A stretch of 64,000 bases of DNA from Siccirubricoccus phaeus (GCF_008360935.1 NZ_SRXO01000019.1:1-64000); one strand, 5' to 3'. Positions 8,148 to 17,480 are shown, counted from the first letter of the stretch. Made by a program: numbers and translations. The notes: a model not told the origin generated them from the sequence alone.

Positions 8148-8813
8148 ATGGCCTATGCGGTGTTCGGCTGGGATGGCGAGGATGACGGCGCCGCCGCCCG
8201 GCGCATGGCGGCGCGGGAGCGGCATCTCGCAATCCTCACGGAATGGGCGCGGGACGGGCGGCTGGCGCTCGGCGTGCCGCTCTTCACCGCCGCCGGCAAG
8301 GTGGCCGGCTCGCTGATGATCCTCGAAGTGCCGGACCAGGCAGGGCTCGACGCCTATCTGGCGGCGGAGCCGTTCAATGATGGCACGGACCCGGCGGCAA
8401 GGGTCTGGCAGCGCGTGGAGGCGCGCCCCTTCCGCATCGCCCCGCTGCCCTACCGCCCGCTGCCGCAGCCGGGCACGCCCATGGCCACCTCCCGCACCCA
8501 TACCGTCATCCTCGCCATGGACGGCACCGACCCCGGCGCGGAGCAGCGCCGGCTGGGCGTGCGGGAGGCGCATATGGCCCGCGTCAAGCCCATGGCGGCG
8601 GATGGCACCCTTTCCCTGGGCGGCGCCATCCTGGACCGGCCGGAGGGGCGGATGATCGGCTCCGTCGTCGTCCTCGCCCGGGACAATGACGCCGCCGCGC
8701 GGGAGTGGATGGCGGCCGACCCCTATGTGACGGGCGGCGTCTGGCGGGATGTCACGCTCTACGGCACCCGCTTCGCGCCGCTGCCCTACCGCAAGCTGCC
8801 GGGCGCCGCCTGA
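8148..8813 (+). CDS. Tandem YCII-domain protein
   Basis: A 221-residue protein made of two YCII-like domains, about residues 1-105 and 113-218. Each half repeats the same order: an RExHL/M helix (RERHLAILTEWARDGRL and REAHMARVKPMAADGTL), a glycine-containing strand (LGVPLF, LGGAIL), the strand leading to ADP/AAEP, and a closing FAPLPYRKLP or FRIAPLPYRPLP. The His and Asp of the YCII active site are conserved in both halves. YCII proteins are small putative hydrolases/isomerases of the ferredoxin-like fold; the substrate is unknown. It is the first gene of a tight three-gene operon with the AhpD-like and SGNH genes. Confidence 0.8.
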   Translation: MAYAVFGWDGEDDGAAARRMAARERHLAILTEWARDGRLALGVPLFTAAGKVAGSLMILEVPDQAGLDAYLAAEPFNDGTDPAARVWQRVEARPFRIAPLPYRPLPQPGTPMATSRTHTVILAMDGTDPGAEQRRLGVREAHMARVKPMAADGTLSLGGAILDRPEGRMIGSVVVLARDNDAAAREWMAADPYVTGGVWRDVTLYGTRFAPLPYRKLPGAA

Positions 8814-9199
8814 TGCCGCGACTCATCGAATATGACGCGGCGCCGCCCGAGGTGCGCGCCGTGTTCGACGCCATCAAGGCGGCGCGCGGCGTGCCGGACG
8901 TGAATAATTTCTGGAAGGCGCTGGCGGTGGATCCGCCCAGCCTGAAGCGCACCTGGGACAGCCTGCAGCAGGTGATGACGCCGGGCGCCCTGGATGCGCG
9001 AATGAAGGAGATGCTCTACCTCGCCGCCTCCATGGCTGCGGGCTGCGCCTATTGCACCGCCAGCCACACCGCCGCCGCCCGCCGCGCCGGCATGGATGAG
9101 GCGATGTTCGGCGAGCTGCTGGCGGTGGTCGGCATGGCGGCGGAAACCAACCGCCTGGCGGAAGCCCTGCGCGTGCCGATCGACCCGGATTTCGACTGA
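8813..9199 (+). CDS. AhpD-like carboxymuconolactone decarboxylase family protein
   Basis: A 128-residue all-helical CMD-family protein. The AhpD-type redox motif is present as C78-A-Y-C81-T-A-S-H85, so a peroxidase or disulfide-reducing role is more likely than decarboxylation. The ATG overlaps the stop of the YCII gene (TGATG), and its own stop overlaps the next start in the same way, indicating translational coupling. Confidence 0.82.
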   Translation: MPRLIEYDAAPPEVRAVFDAIKAARGVPDVNNFWKALAVDPPSLKRTWDSLQQVMTPGALDARMKEMLYLAASMAAGCAYCTASHTAAARRAGMDEAMFGELLAVVGMAAETNRLAEALRVPIDPDFD

Positions 9200-9807
9200 T
9201 GCGCGACCTGCGGATCTGCTTCCTCGGCGACAGCTTCACCGCCGGGGCGGGGGATGAGACCGGGCTCGGCTGGGTCGGCCGCGTCACCGCCCATGCCTGG
9301 GCGCAGGGCGTGGCGCTGACGCCCTACAATCTCGGCGTCCGCCGGGACACCAGCGCGGACATGCTGCGCCGGGCGGAGGCGGAGGTGCTGGCCCGGCTGC
9401 TCGGCAACCCCGGCGATGGGCAGGGGCTGGTGCTGTGCTGCGGCGGCAACGACACCACCTTCCTCGACGACGCGCCGCGCGTGCCGCCGGCGCAGGTGGC
9501 GGAGAATGTGGAGCGGATCCTGGCCTGGGGCGTGGCGCGCTGGCCGGTGCTGCTGCTGGGCGTGCCGCCGCTGTGCCATGACGCGGCGCATGATGCGCGG
9601 GCCGCGGCGCTGGAGCCGCTGCTGGCGGCGGTGGCGGCGGAGCTGCAGGTGCCTTTCCTGCCCTTGCATGCCGCGCTTTCCGCCACGCCGCACTGGCGCG
9701 CCGCGGCGCTGCGGCGGGACGGGGTGCATCCGGACGGCGCCGGCTATGCCGCGCTCGCCGGGCTGGTGGAGGCCTGGCCGGGCTGGCGGGCGATGTTGGC
9801 GGGGTAG
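9199..9807 (+). CDS. SGNH/GDSL-type esterase
   Basis: A 202-residue SGNH hydrolase. Block I is FLGDSFTAG with the nucleophile S12, block III is CGGNDTTF, and block V is RDGVHPDGAGY with the catalytic Asp and His. There is no signal peptide, so it acts in the cytoplasm on an unknown ester. It ends the operon that begins at 8148. Confidence 0.85.
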   Translation: MRDLRICFLGDSFTAGAGDETGLGWVGRVTAHAWAQGVALTPYNLGVRRDTSADMLRRAEAEVLARLLGNPGDGQGLVLCCGGNDTTFLDDAPRVPPAQVAENVERILAWGVARWPVLLLGVPPLCHDAAHDARAAALEPLLAAVAAELQVPFLPLHAALSATPHWRAAALRRDGVHPDGAGYAALAGLVEAWPGWRAMLAG

Positions 9808-9831
9808 GCTGGGGAGCTCCGCCGCCCAGCC

Positions 9832-9985
9832 CCCGGCAGGGGGCGCTGCCCCCGGACCCCGGCGTGAGCTTTGCGCATGACGGTCGAACCAGCAGACTCA
9901 AGGCGGGGTCCGGGGGGAAGCTTTCCCCCCGGCGGGGTGCAGGGGCAGAGCCCCTGCCCGGGGTCCGGGGCGGAGCCCCGACCTA
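9832..9985 (+). repeat. Family 2 GC-rich dispersed repeat, copy a
   Basis: A block of short G- and C-run palindromes following the SGNH gene. It shares the ordered core GACCCCGGCGTGAG, then GACTCAAGGCGGGGTCCGG, then GGGGAAGCTTTCCCCCC with the copies at 52.9 and 57.8 kb, and ends in a GGGGCAGAGCCCC stem. Confidence 0.7.
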
Positions 9986-9989
9986 TTAC

Positions 9990-10328
9990 CTATTCCTCCC
10001 GCCCCCTTCCCGTTGCCCAGCTCACCACCGAGACCAGCAGCGCCCCCAGCAGCGCCGGCCCGAACCCCTCCACCCGGAAGCCCGGCAGCAGCCAGGCCGT
10101 CAGCCCGAGCATCGCCGCATTCACCACCAGCAGGAACAGGCCGAAGGTCAGCAGCGTCAGCGGCAGGGTCAGCAGCACCGCCAGCGGGCGGATCAGCGCA
10201 TTCACCAGGCCGAAGACCGCCGCCGCCAGCAGCAGCGAGCCGAGGCCCCTGACCTCGATCCCCGGCACGATCTCGGCCGCGACCCAGAGGGCGAAGGCGG
10301 TGAACAGAAGCCGGACCAGGAACCCCAT
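9990..10328 (-). CDS. Phage-holin-superfamily IV (YvlD-like) membrane protein
   Basis: A 112-residue integral membrane protein with about four hydrophobic segments: residues 3-20, 30-52, 55-80 and 88-105. The order VPGIEVRGLGSLLLAAAVFGLVNALIRPL followed by LPLTLLTFGLFLLVVNA is the signature of the YvlD/DUF360 family, which databases often label as phage holin family. The function is unknown and there is no prophage here. It converges on the SGNH operon with repeat sequence between them. Confidence 0.85.
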   Translation of the reverse strand: MGFLVRLLFTAFALWVAAEIVPGIEVRGLGSLLLAAAVFGLVNALIRPLAVLLTLPLTLLTFGLFLLVVNAAMLGLTAWLLPGFRVEGFGPALLGALLVSVVSWATGRGREE

Positions 10329-10420
10329 GCCATCTCGCCCCGAAGCTGTCCTGGCGGCATAGAACAGGGTGGCGGCGGGGGAAATGCCCGAAGCCGTGAA
10401 CCTTCCCCAACCGCAGGAGA

Positions 10421-11332
10421 ATGCCCCTGTCCGCCTCGCGCCGCGCCATCCTTGCGGGCTGCGCCGCCCTTGCGCTCTGGGCCTTCCTGGCGCCGCTCGC
10501 GCGCCTGGCCCAGCCCTTGCCGCCGCTGCTCATCACCGCGCTCGGCTTCGCCGCGGGCGGGGGGCTGGGGCTTGCCGTCGTGCTGGCCCGCGGGCGGCTC
10601 CGGGCCCTGCGCCAGGGCCCGGCCGCCTGGGCGCATGGGGTGGGGGGGCTGGCCGGCTTCCATGCCCTCTACTTCGCAGCCTTGGCCCTGGCGCCGCCGG
10701 TGGAGGCCAACCTGCTGAACTATCTGTGGCCCCTGCTCATCGTGCTGCTCGCGGCGCCGGTCCAGGGGCTGCGCCTCGGGAAGCAGCGCCTGGCGGGGGT
10801 GGCGCTGGGGGCGGCGGGGGCGGCTATCCTGCTCGGCGGCGGCGCCCGCTTCCCGGCGGAGGCGCTGGCCGGCTTCGCCTGCGCCCTGGGGGCCGCCTTC
10901 ACCTGGGCGCTCTATTCCGTCACCGCCGCCCGCTTCGCCCGCGTGCCGACCGAGGCGGTGGCCGGCTTCTGCCTGGCCTCCGCCGCCCTGGCCGGGCTGG
11001 CGCATTGGGCGCTGGAGCCGCCGGCGGCGCTGGCGGCGCGGCACTGGCTGGCGGTGCTGCTGCTGGGCGCCGGGCCGATGGGGGCGGCCTTCTTCCTCTG
11101 GGATCTCGGCATGAAGCGGGGCGATCCGCGGCTGCTGGGCACGCTGGGCTATGCCACGCCGGTCGCCTCGACCCTGCTGCTGGCCGCGATGGGGGAGGGG
11201 CGGCTGAGCTGGCAGGTGCTGCTGGCGACCGCCCTGGTGGCCGGGGGCGGGCTGCTGGCGGCCCTCGCCGGACGCAGCGAGGCCAGGACAAGCGGCCGTC
11301 AGGCCGATATCGGCGCGCCCGGCGAAATTTGA
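10421..11332 (+). CDS. EamA/DMT-superfamily exporter
   Basis: A 303-residue inner-membrane transporter with ten predicted hydrophobic helices arranged as two EamA repeats (about 10-145 and 150-285). The segment EANLLNYLWPLLIVLLAA and the second-repeat ATPVASTLLLA are typical of the YddG-like aromatic amino acid exporter branch, but the substrate is inferred only. AGGAG precedes the ATG. Confidence 0.82.
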   Translation: MPLSASRRAILAGCAALALWAFLAPLARLAQPLPPLLITALGFAAGGGLGLAVVLARGRLRALRQGPAAWAHGVGGLAGFHALYFAALALAPPVEANLLNYLWPLLIVLLAAPVQGLRLGKQRLAGVALGAAGAAILLGGGARFPAEALAGFACALGAAFTWALYSVTAARFARVPTEAVAGFCLASAALAGLAHWALEPPAALAARHWLAVLLLGAGPMGAAFFLWDLGMKRGDPRLLGTLGYATPVASTLLLAAMGEGRLSWQVLLATALVAGGGLLAALAGRSEARTSGRQADIGAPGEI

Positions 11333-11381
11333 CGCATATGGCCTGGCTGCCGTGGCGTTGCGGCGACGCCCGTCCATCGGG

Positions 11382-11488
11382 CTAGAGCAGATCGCCGGAG
11401 GGCGGCATCGCCCGGAGGCGTGAAGCTGCTCTACAACCCATAAGCTAGAGGGGTTTCGCGCTGCACAGTCAGCGTGAAACCCCTCTAG
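11382..11488 (+). repeat. Family 3 two-hairpin repeat, copy A
   Basis: A 107-bp element. Hairpin 1 is bounded by TAGAGCAG and CTGCTCTA and contains CGCCGGAGGGCG; hairpin 2 runs CTAGAGGGGTTTCGCGCTG to CAGCGTGAAACCCCTCTAG. Three other full copies exist in the window. In hairpin 2 this copy has GGGG paired with CCCC where copies B and C have GCGG paired with CCGC. Confidence 0.85.
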
Positions 11489-11563
11489 GACGGCTGCGCC
11501 TGTGTTTCGAGGGCACGCCCAGGCTGACCGCTGCCGGTCAGCGTGAACCTGCCCCCGAGGGCC

Positions 11564-12526
11564 TCAATCCGGCTTGATGCCCGCCTGCTTCACCACCTCC
11601 GTCCAGGCGGCGATCTCCCGTGCCAGCCGGGCGGCGACGGCCGGGGCCTCTGCATAGGTGACGAAGGTGCCGGCCTCCATGGCGCGGGATTGCACGGCGG
11701 GGTCGGCCAGCACCGCCTGCACCTCCCGCCCCAGCTTCTCCAGCACCGGCGGCGGCGTGCGGGCGGGGGCGTAGAGCGCGTACCAGACATTCACCGGCAT
11801 GTCGGCGATGCCGGCCTCCGCCAGGCAGGGCACTTCTGGCAGGGCCGGGTGGCGCTGCTGGCCGGTGGTGGCGATGGCGCGCAGGCGGCCGTCCCGGACG
11901 AAGCCGATCACCGGCGGCGGGGAGTTCATGTAGAATTGGATGCGCCCGGCGATCAGGTCGCTGATCGTCTCCCCCGTGCCGCGATAGGGGACATGCACCA
12001 GGTCGATGCCGGTGCGGCGCTTCAGCAGCTCCGTCCCGAGATGATGCAGCGAGCCATTGCCGGCCGAGGCGTAGTTGAGCTGGCCGGGCCGCTGCTTCGC
12101 ATAGGCGACGAATTCCGGCAGGGTGCGGACCGGGAGGGAGGGATGCACTAGCATCACCTGCGGCGTGTCGGTCAGCAGGGCGACGGGGGCGAAATCCTTC
12201 TGCGGGTCGAGATCGGCGACGCCCTCCACCGCCGGCCTTCCGGTCATGGTGCCGGAATAGCCGACCGTCAGCGTATGGCCGTCCGGCCGGGCGCGGGCGG
12301 CGGCGAGCAGCCCGATGCTGCCATTGCCGCCCGGCCGGTTCTCCACCACCACCGGCTGCCCGAGGCGCTGCGCGAGCGGCTCGGCGATCAGCCGGGCGGA
12401 GAAATCCGTGCCGCCGCCGGCGGGGGAGGCGACGAGGATGGTGACGGGGCGGTTCGGAAACGCCTCCTGCCCGCGGGCCGGCAGGGCCAGCAGGGCGGGG
12501 GCGGCGAGCAGCGCGCGGCGCGGCAT
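11564..12526 (-). CDS. Bug/TctC-type periplasmic solute receptor (copy 2)
   Basis: A 320-residue Bug-family receptor with a short signal peptide (PRRALLAAPALLALPARG), the hallmark VASPAGGGTDFSARLIA, GQPVVVENRPGGNGSIG and the late EVPCLAEAGI. It is encoded just downstream of the SDR at 12616 on the same strand (89 bp), so the two may form an operon in which the receptor captures the compound that the SDR oxidises or reduces. No TctAB genes are present. Confidence 0.88.
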   Translation of the reverse strand: MPRRALLAAPALLALPARGQEAFPNRPVTILVASPAGGGTDFSARLIAEPLAQRLGQPVVVENRPGGNGSIGLLAAARARPDGHTLTVGYSGTMTGRPAVEGVADLDPQKDFAPVALLTDTPQVMLVHPSLPVRTLPEFVAYAKQRPGQLNYASAGNGSLHHLGTELLKRRTGIDLVHVPYRGTGETISDLIAGRIQFYMNSPPPVIGFVRDGRLRAIATTGQQRHPALPEVPCLAEAGIADMPVNVWYALYAPARTPPPVLEKLGREVQAVLADPAVQSRAMEAGTFVTYAEAPAVAARLAREIAAWTEVVKQAGIKPD

Positions 12527-12615
12527 CGGGCCCGGCCGGTGCAGGCCGCCGCGCGATGCGCCGGGCTGTGCCGGCAGCGCCGTGTCAGCGGCGGCGCGCC
12601 GGCCACCGGGCGCGC

Positions 12616-13419
12616 TCATACCGGCCCCGCCGCGGTGAAGCCGCCATCGACGATGATCTCGGTGCCCGTCACGTAGCGCGCCTCGTCGGAGACCAGGTAG
12701 AGCACGGCATGGGCGATGTCCCAGGCGGTGCCCATATGGCCCATCGGCACGCTGGCATTGCGCTTGGCGATCAGCGCCTCCGCGTCGTTGGCGCCGAGCT
12801 GGCGGACCAGGCGGTGCTCCACCAGCGGGGTGTGCATCAGGCCCGGCACCACCGTGTTGCAGCGGATGCCCTTTTTCGCATAGCCCATGGCGACCGATTT
12901 GCTGAAGCCGATGATGCCGGCCTTGCTGGCGGAATAGGCGACATGGACGCGGCCCGAGCCCATGCGCAGCCCGGCCACCGAGGAGAGGTTGACGATCGCC
13001 CCCGCGCCCTGCGCCTCCATCACCGGCAGGACGTATTTGCAGCCGAGGAAGGCGGTCTTCAGGTTGAAGTCGATCTGCCGGTCCCACAGCTCCTCCGGCA
13101 TGTCGGCCGGACCGCCGGGGGCGGAGCCGCCGACATTGTTCACCAGGATGTCGATGCGGCCGAAGCGCTGCATGCAGGCGGAGACGGCGGCTTCCACCGC
13201 GGCGCTGTCCAGCATGTCGCAGACATGGGCGCTGGCGGTGTTGCCCTCGGCGGCGATGAGGCCGAGGGTTTCCTCAACGGCTTCGGGCACGATGTCGATG
13301 GCGAAGACGCTGGCGCCCTGGCGGGCGAGCAGCACGGCGGTGGCCTTGCCGTTCCCCCAGCCGGGGCCGACGGAGCCCGCCCCGGTGACGATCGCGACCT
13401 TTCCGGCCAGGTTGAGCAT
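12616..13419 (-). CDS. Short-chain dehydrogenase/reductase with an expanded glycine motif
   Basis: A 267-residue SDR with S147, Y162 and K166 (YSASK) as catalytic residues and NNVG at 94-97. The cofactor loop is unusual: VTGAGSVGPGWGNGKA replaces the compact TGxxxGxG pattern, a variant seen in some SDRs annotated in aromatic or terpene catabolism. The C-terminus has a VTGTEIIVDGGF ending. It probably co-transcribes with the Bug receptor downstream. Confidence 0.85.
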   Translation of the reverse strand: MLNLAGKVAIVTGAGSVGPGWGNGKATAVLLARQGASVFAIDIVPEAVEETLGLIAAEGNTASAHVCDMLDSAAVEAAVSACMQRFGRIDILVNNVGGSAPGGPADMPEELWDRQIDFNLKTAFLGCKYVLPVMEAQGAGAIVNLSSVAGLRMGSGRVHVAYSASKAGIIGFSKSVAMGYAKKGIRCNTVVPGLMHTPLVEHRLVRQLGANDAEALIAKRNASVPMGHMGTAWDIAHAVLYLVSDEARYVTGTEIIVDGGFTAAGPV

Positions 13420-13519
13420 GCGTTCCTCTCCCCACGGGTGTTGCCTGGAACCCTAGCCCTTGGCGGCGGGAGGGCAAGCCACCGTCCCCTCCCCGGCTGG
13501 CGGGGGAGGGGGTGAGAAC

Positions 13520-14194
13520 CTACTCCGCCGCCATGTGGCGGAACATCGCCCGGCGCGCCTCGTCATCCATCTCGGCCTTGAAGGCGTGGCGGTCCTTGAT
13601 GGCGCTGGCCCGCGCCGCCGCCGGCCGCGCATTGATGGCGGCGAAATGCCGCTGCACATGCGGCACCGCGGCCCAGCCTTCGGCGCCCAGCACATAGGCG
13701 GCGGCGCGTTCCCAGCCCCAGGCCGCGATATCGACGATGGAGTAGCTGTCCCCCACCAGCCATTCCCGCGTCGCCAGCCGGTCGTTCAGGATGCCCCAGT
13801 GGCGCTTCGCCTCGAAATCGTAGCGGCGGATGGCATAGGGCAGCTTTTCCGGCGCGTGGTTGGCGAAATGCACGCTCTGCCCGGAATAGGGCCCGATGCC
13901 GGAGGCGATGAAGAACAGCCAGGAGAGCGTCTCGCCCCGCAGCTCGGCCGGCGGCAGGAACTTGCCGGTCTTCTCCGCCAGGTAGAGCAGGATGGCGTTG
14001 CTGTCGAAGACCGGCTTGCCGTCATCGACGATCGCCGGCGTCTTGGCATTGGGGTTGATGGCGAGGAATTCGGGGGTGTGCTGCTCGCCCTTCCGCGTAT
14101 CCACCGGGATGGCCTCGTAGGGCAGGCCGGATTCCTCCAGGAAGAGCGCGACCTTCATCGGGTTGGGCGCGGTGTGGTAATAGAATTTCAGCAT
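13520..14194 (-). CDS. Glutathione S-transferase family protein
   Basis: A 224-residue GST. The thioredoxin-like N-terminal domain (1-80) contains the cis-proline segment AKTPAIVDDG and the glutathione-binding FDSNAILLYLAEK; the helical domain follows with SIVDIAAWGW, the usual N-capping box. The sequence has the character of the YfcG/YghU-like bacterial GSTs. The ATG at 14194 follows GGAGGATCCTGCC. It is divergent from the receptor gene at 14417. Confidence 0.88.
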   Translation of the reverse strand: MLKFYYHTAPNPMKVALFLEESGLPYEAIPVDTRKGEQHTPEFLAINPNAKTPAIVDDGKPVFDSNAILLYLAEKTGKFLPPAELRGETLSWLFFIASGIGPYSGQSVHFANHAPEKLPYAIRRYDFEAKRHWGILNDRLATREWLVGDSYSIVDIAAWGWERAAAYVLGAEGWAAVPHVQRHFAAINARPAAARASAIKDRHAFKAEMDDEARRAMFRHMAAE

Positions 14195-14416
14195 GGCAGG
14201 ATCCTCCTCCGGCCGGATTGGACGCCGGTTCCGCCTGCCCGGCAAGCGCCGCGCACGCGCCGCGTCACGCCGCGCGCCGCTGCCTCCTGCCCCGGCACGT
14301 GCCGGACCCCGCGGTCTTGACAGCAGCCCGCCGGACAAGGCGGATGCGGGAGGCGGCAATGCCGGCCGGACCGACAAAGCGCACCCGTTCAAGCGGTGCC
14401 GAGGGGGAAACGAATC
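14195..14416. promoter_or_regulatory. Divergent intergenic region with one TTGACA box
   Basis: The 222 bp between the GST and the ABC receptor carry a consensus-like -35 element TTGACA at 14317-14322 in plus orientation, 95 bp before the receptor start. No good -10 box follows at 17 bp, so this is only a candidate promoter. Confidence 0.3.
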
Positions 14417-15649
14417 ATGGCAATGCGAAGGAGAGGGCTGTTCCAGGCGGGTGCCGCAGCGGTGGCGGCCGGCCTGCCATCGGGCACGGCGCGGGCGCAG
14501 GGCGCCAATACCATCCGGATCGGCGTGCTCACCGACATGTCGGGACCCTATCGCGACATCAACGGGCCGGTGTCGGTGGCCTGCACCCGCCTTGCGGTGC
14601 AGGAATTCGCCGGCCGGGGCTTCGATATCGAGGTGCTCGTCGCCGACCACCAGAACCGTCCGGACGTCGCCCTGAACATCGCCCGGCAATGGTACGACCG
14701 CGACGGCGTGGATGCGGTGGCCAATGTCGCCTCCTCCGCCGTGGCGCTGGCGGTCGCCGAGCTGACGCGGGAGAAGAACAAGGTCGCGCTCGCCACCTCG
14801 CCCGCGACCTCCGACATCACCGGCCGCGCCTGCACGGCGAATACCGTGCAATGGGTATACGACACCTACATGCTGGCGAATTCCACCGGCGCGGCGACGG
14901 TGCGGGCCGGCGGCGACACCTGGTTCTTCATCACCGCCGACTACGCCTTCGGCCACTCGCTGGAACGCGACACGATGAGCTTCGTGCAGGCGGCCGGGGG
15001 GCGGGTCGTCGGCACGGTGCGCACGCCGTTCCCCGGGACCACGGATTTCTCCTCCTTCCTGCTGCAGGCGCAGGCCTCGCGCGCCAAGGTCATCGGCCTC
15101 GCCAATGCCGGCACGGATACGGTGAACTGCATCAAGCAGGCGGCGGAATTCGGGCTGGCGCGGCGGGGGGTGAAGATCGCCTCGCTGCTGATGTTCCTGC
15201 CGGACGTGCATGCGCTCGGCCTGCGAACCGCGCAGGGCCTGGTCTGCACCGAGACCTTCTACTGGGACCTGAACGACCGCACCCGGGCCTTCGCGCAGCG
15301 GGCCCGGGCCATGGCCGGGCAGGTGCCGCTGAGCATGATCCAGGCCGGCGAATACTCCTCGGTGCTACACTATCTCAAGGCGGTGGCCGATCTCGGCGTC
15401 CGGGCCGCCAAGGCCAGCGGCGCGGACACCGTGGCCCGCATGAAGGCGATGCCCACGGATGACGACGCCTTCGGCAGCGGCACCATCCGCGCCGACGGCC
15501 GTAAGCTGCACCCCGCCTATCTCTTCGAGGTGAAGAAGCCCGAGGAAAGCCGCGGGCCGTTCGACTACTACAAGCTGCTGCAGACCACCGACGCCGCCGA
15601 CGCCTTTCGCCCGCTCAGCGAGGGCGGCTGCGCGCTGGCCCGGGCCTGA
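14417..15649 (+). CDS. LivK/UrtA-type ABC transporter substrate-binding protein
   Basis: A 410-residue type I periplasmic binding protein with a twin-arginine-like signal (MRRRGLFQAGAAAVAAGLPSG ends at ARAQ). The mature part begins IRIGVLTDMSGPYRD and contains NIARQWYDRDGVDAV, all typical of branched-chain amino acid/urea-type receptors (Peripla_BP_6). No permease or ATPase gene is adjacent, so the receptor is an orphan. The ATG at 14417 follows GAGGGGGAAACG. Confidence 0.85.
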   Translation: MAMRRRGLFQAGAAAVAAGLPSGTARAQGANTIRIGVLTDMSGPYRDINGPVSVACTRLAVQEFAGRGFDIEVLVADHQNRPDVALNIARQWYDRDGVDAVANVASSAVALAVAELTREKNKVALATSPATSDITGRACTANTVQWVYDTYMLANSTGAATVRAGGDTWFFITADYAFGHSLERDTMSFVQAAGGRVVGTVRTPFPGTTDFSSFLLQAQASRAKVIGLANAGTDTVNCIKQAAEFGLARRGVKIASLLMFLPDVHALGLRTAQGLVCTETFYWDLNDRTRAFAQRARAMAGQVPLSMIQAGEYSSVLHYLKAVADLGVRAAKASGADTVARMKAMPTDDDAFGSGTIRADGRKLHPAYLFEVKKPEESRGPFDYYKLLQTTDAADAFRPLSEGGCALARA

Positions 15650-15961
15650 GCGCCGGAGCGGGATGCGTTCGCCGTCGCTCACGCATCCCGCTCTGGCTCC
15701 TTGTTCGGCCGCGTGATCGGTTGCGGTCGGGTCAACCGCAACCGGTCACGCTCCGGCCCTGCTGCCGCCACCAGGTCAGGGCCGGGGCCGATCTCCTGCC
15801 CGCGACCTGCGCCGGCCCGGCCAGCGTCGCAGGCAGGCGGGCCGTTGCAGGCCGTCGCTCCTGCCCGGACTTCTGGGACGTCCGGTCGGATGCGTCCGCC
15901 CGGCCGCCATCGCCCGGCGGCGCCCGGGCCGCTGGTGGGAGGATGCGGGGGCGGCGACCCC
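15650..15961. other. 312-bp gap with two long hairpins
   Basis: Seven bases after the receptor stop, 13-bp arms (GAGCGGGATGCGT at 15656-15668, complement at 15681-15693) form a hairpin without a T-run. A second near-perfect stem lies at 15713-15749 (arms around CGGTTGCGGT). The rest is GC-rich with no supported gene. The end of the gap is the 3' end of the convergent MATE gene. Confidence 0.6.
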
Positions 15962-17371
15962 TCAGCCCAGCGCCGGCGCCGCCGCCAGCCTCGCCCAGCG
16001 CCGCAGCATCAGCCCCGCCACCACGGCGAGCCCCGCCGCCAGCCCCAGCCAGATGCCGAGCGGCCCGAGCCCCGCCAGGAAGGCCAGCCCCAGCCCCACC
16101 GGCATGCCGAGGCCCCAATAGCCGAGCGCCGCCAGCAGCATCGGCACCCGCGTATCCTTCAGCCCGCGCAGCGCCCCGCTCGCCACCGCCTGCACGCCAT
16201 CGGCCAGCTGGAACACCCCGGCGACGGTCAGCAGCACCGCCCCCAGCCCGGCCGCGGCGGCGGCCACCGGGTCCCGCTGGTCGAGGAAACCCCAGGCGAT
16301 CCAGCGCGCGCCCAGCATCAGCCCCAGCGCCGCCGCCGCCATGAAGCCGGCGCCCAGCGCCACCGCCAGCCACCCCGCCCGGCGCGCCCCCGCCGCATCG
16401 CCGGCGCCGGTCAGCACCCCGACGCGGGCCGTCGCCGCCTGGCCGATGCCCATCGGCACCATGAAGGTGCAGGCCGCCACCTGCACCGCGATGGCATGCG
16501 CCGCGACCGCCGCCGCGCCGAACCAGCCCACCGCCAGCGCCGCGGCGCTGAACACCCCGATCTCCAGCAGCAGCGTGCCGGAAATCGGCAGCCCCACCCG
16601 CCAGATTTCGGCGATGCGCGCCGCATCCCAGCGCCAGAACCGCCCGAGCAGGCGGAAGCGGCCGAGCTGCCGGTCCAGCGCCACCACGGCGTAGAGCCCG
16701 CCGAACAGGATGAGGTCGGCCAGCAGGCTGGCCAGCCCCGCGCCCGCGATGCCGAACCCGCCCCACGCGCCGGTGCCGAAGACCAGCAGCCAGCAGAACA
16801 CCGCGTTCAGCCCCACGGCGAGCAGCGTCACCACCAGGGCCGGCCGCGGCCGCTCCATCGCCGCGGTGAAGCTGCGCAGCACGAAGAAGCCGGCGCAGGG
16901 GACCAGCCCCCACATCATCCAGTTCAGATAGGTGCCGGCCAGCGCCGCCAGGGCAGGGTCCTGCCCCAGCGCCCGCAGCACCGCCTCCCCCTGCCACAGC
17001 AGCAACAGGCAGGGCAGGGTCAGCAGCAGCGCAGCCAGCAAGGCGGCCCGGGCGCCCCGGCGCATCTCCCGCACCCAGCCGCGGCCCGCCCCGCCCTTCA
17101 GCCGGCCCCGGCCGCGCGCCTGCGCCAGGATGGGCCCGGCGGCGAAGGCGCAGCCCAGCATCGGCGCCATCACCACCCAGTAGAGGTTGGCGGCCAGCGT
17201 TGCCGCCGCCAGCGCCTCGGTGGACAGCCAGCCGAGGATGACGGCGTTGGTCAGCGTCATCGCATGCTGGCTGAGATTGGTCAGCGCCAGCGGCCAGGCG
17301 AGCGCGATCAAGGCCCTTACCTCCGCCCCCCGGCTCGGGGGCGGGGCCGTGTGATCCGGTGGTTCCCTCAT
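15962..17371 (-). CDS. MATE family efflux transporter (NorM-like)
   Basis: A 469-residue inner-membrane antiporter with about twelve hydrophobic helices arranged in two six-helix halves. The first helix region ALAWPLALTNLSQHAMTLTNAVILG and FFVLRSFTAAMERPRPALV followed by VGLPISGTLLLEIGVFSAAAL are typical of NorM-type MATE pumps, which export cationic drugs using sodium or proton gradients. The ATG at 17371 gives a normal cytoplasmic N-terminus. It is divergent from the alpha/beta hydrolase at 17481. Confidence 0.88.
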   Translation of the reverse strand: MREPPDHTAPPPSRGAEVRALIALAWPLALTNLSQHAMTLTNAVILGWLSTEALAAATLAANLYWVVMAPMLGCAFAAGPILAQARGRGRLKGGAGRGWVREMRRGARAALLAALLLTLPCLLLLWQGEAVLRALGQDPALAALAGTYLNWMMWGLVPCAGFFVLRSFTAAMERPRPALVVTLLAVGLNAVFCWLLVFGTGAWGGFGIAGAGLASLLADLILFGGLYAVVALDRQLGRFRLLGRFWRWDAARIAEIWRVGLPISGTLLLEIGVFSAAALAVGWFGAAAVAAHAIAVQVAACTFMVPMGIGQAATARVGVLTGAGDAAGARRAGWLAVALGAGFMAAAALGLMLGARWIAWGFLDQRDPVAAAAAGLGAVLLTVAGVFQLADGVQAVASGALRGLKDTRVPMLLAALGYWGLGMPVGLGLAFLAGLGPLGIWLGLAAGLAVVAGLMLRRWARLAAAPALG

Positions 17372-17480
17372 GCCGCGGCTTGTAGCCCGGCCGGGGGGCC
17401 GCCGGGCAGCCCCACCCCCCGCATTCCGGCAGTCCCGCTGGCCTGCTAGCTTCCGGGCAACGCCCTTCCGGAGTGACGCC

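Noticed and set aside
9990..10328. Prophage suggested by a holin-superfamily protein
   Set aside because: The YvlD-like family is a chromosomal membrane protein family despite its database name, and no other phage gene is present.
11382..11488. Family 3 repeats considered as CRISPR or tRNA-like sequences
   Set aside because: They are dispersed single copies with hairpins, without spacers, and do not fold into a cloverleaf with conserved tRNA bases.
15701..17449. A 582-codon plus-strand frame opposite the MATE gene
   Set aside because: It is rich in R, P, Q and H without motifs and mirrors a clear twelve-helix transporter on the other strand.
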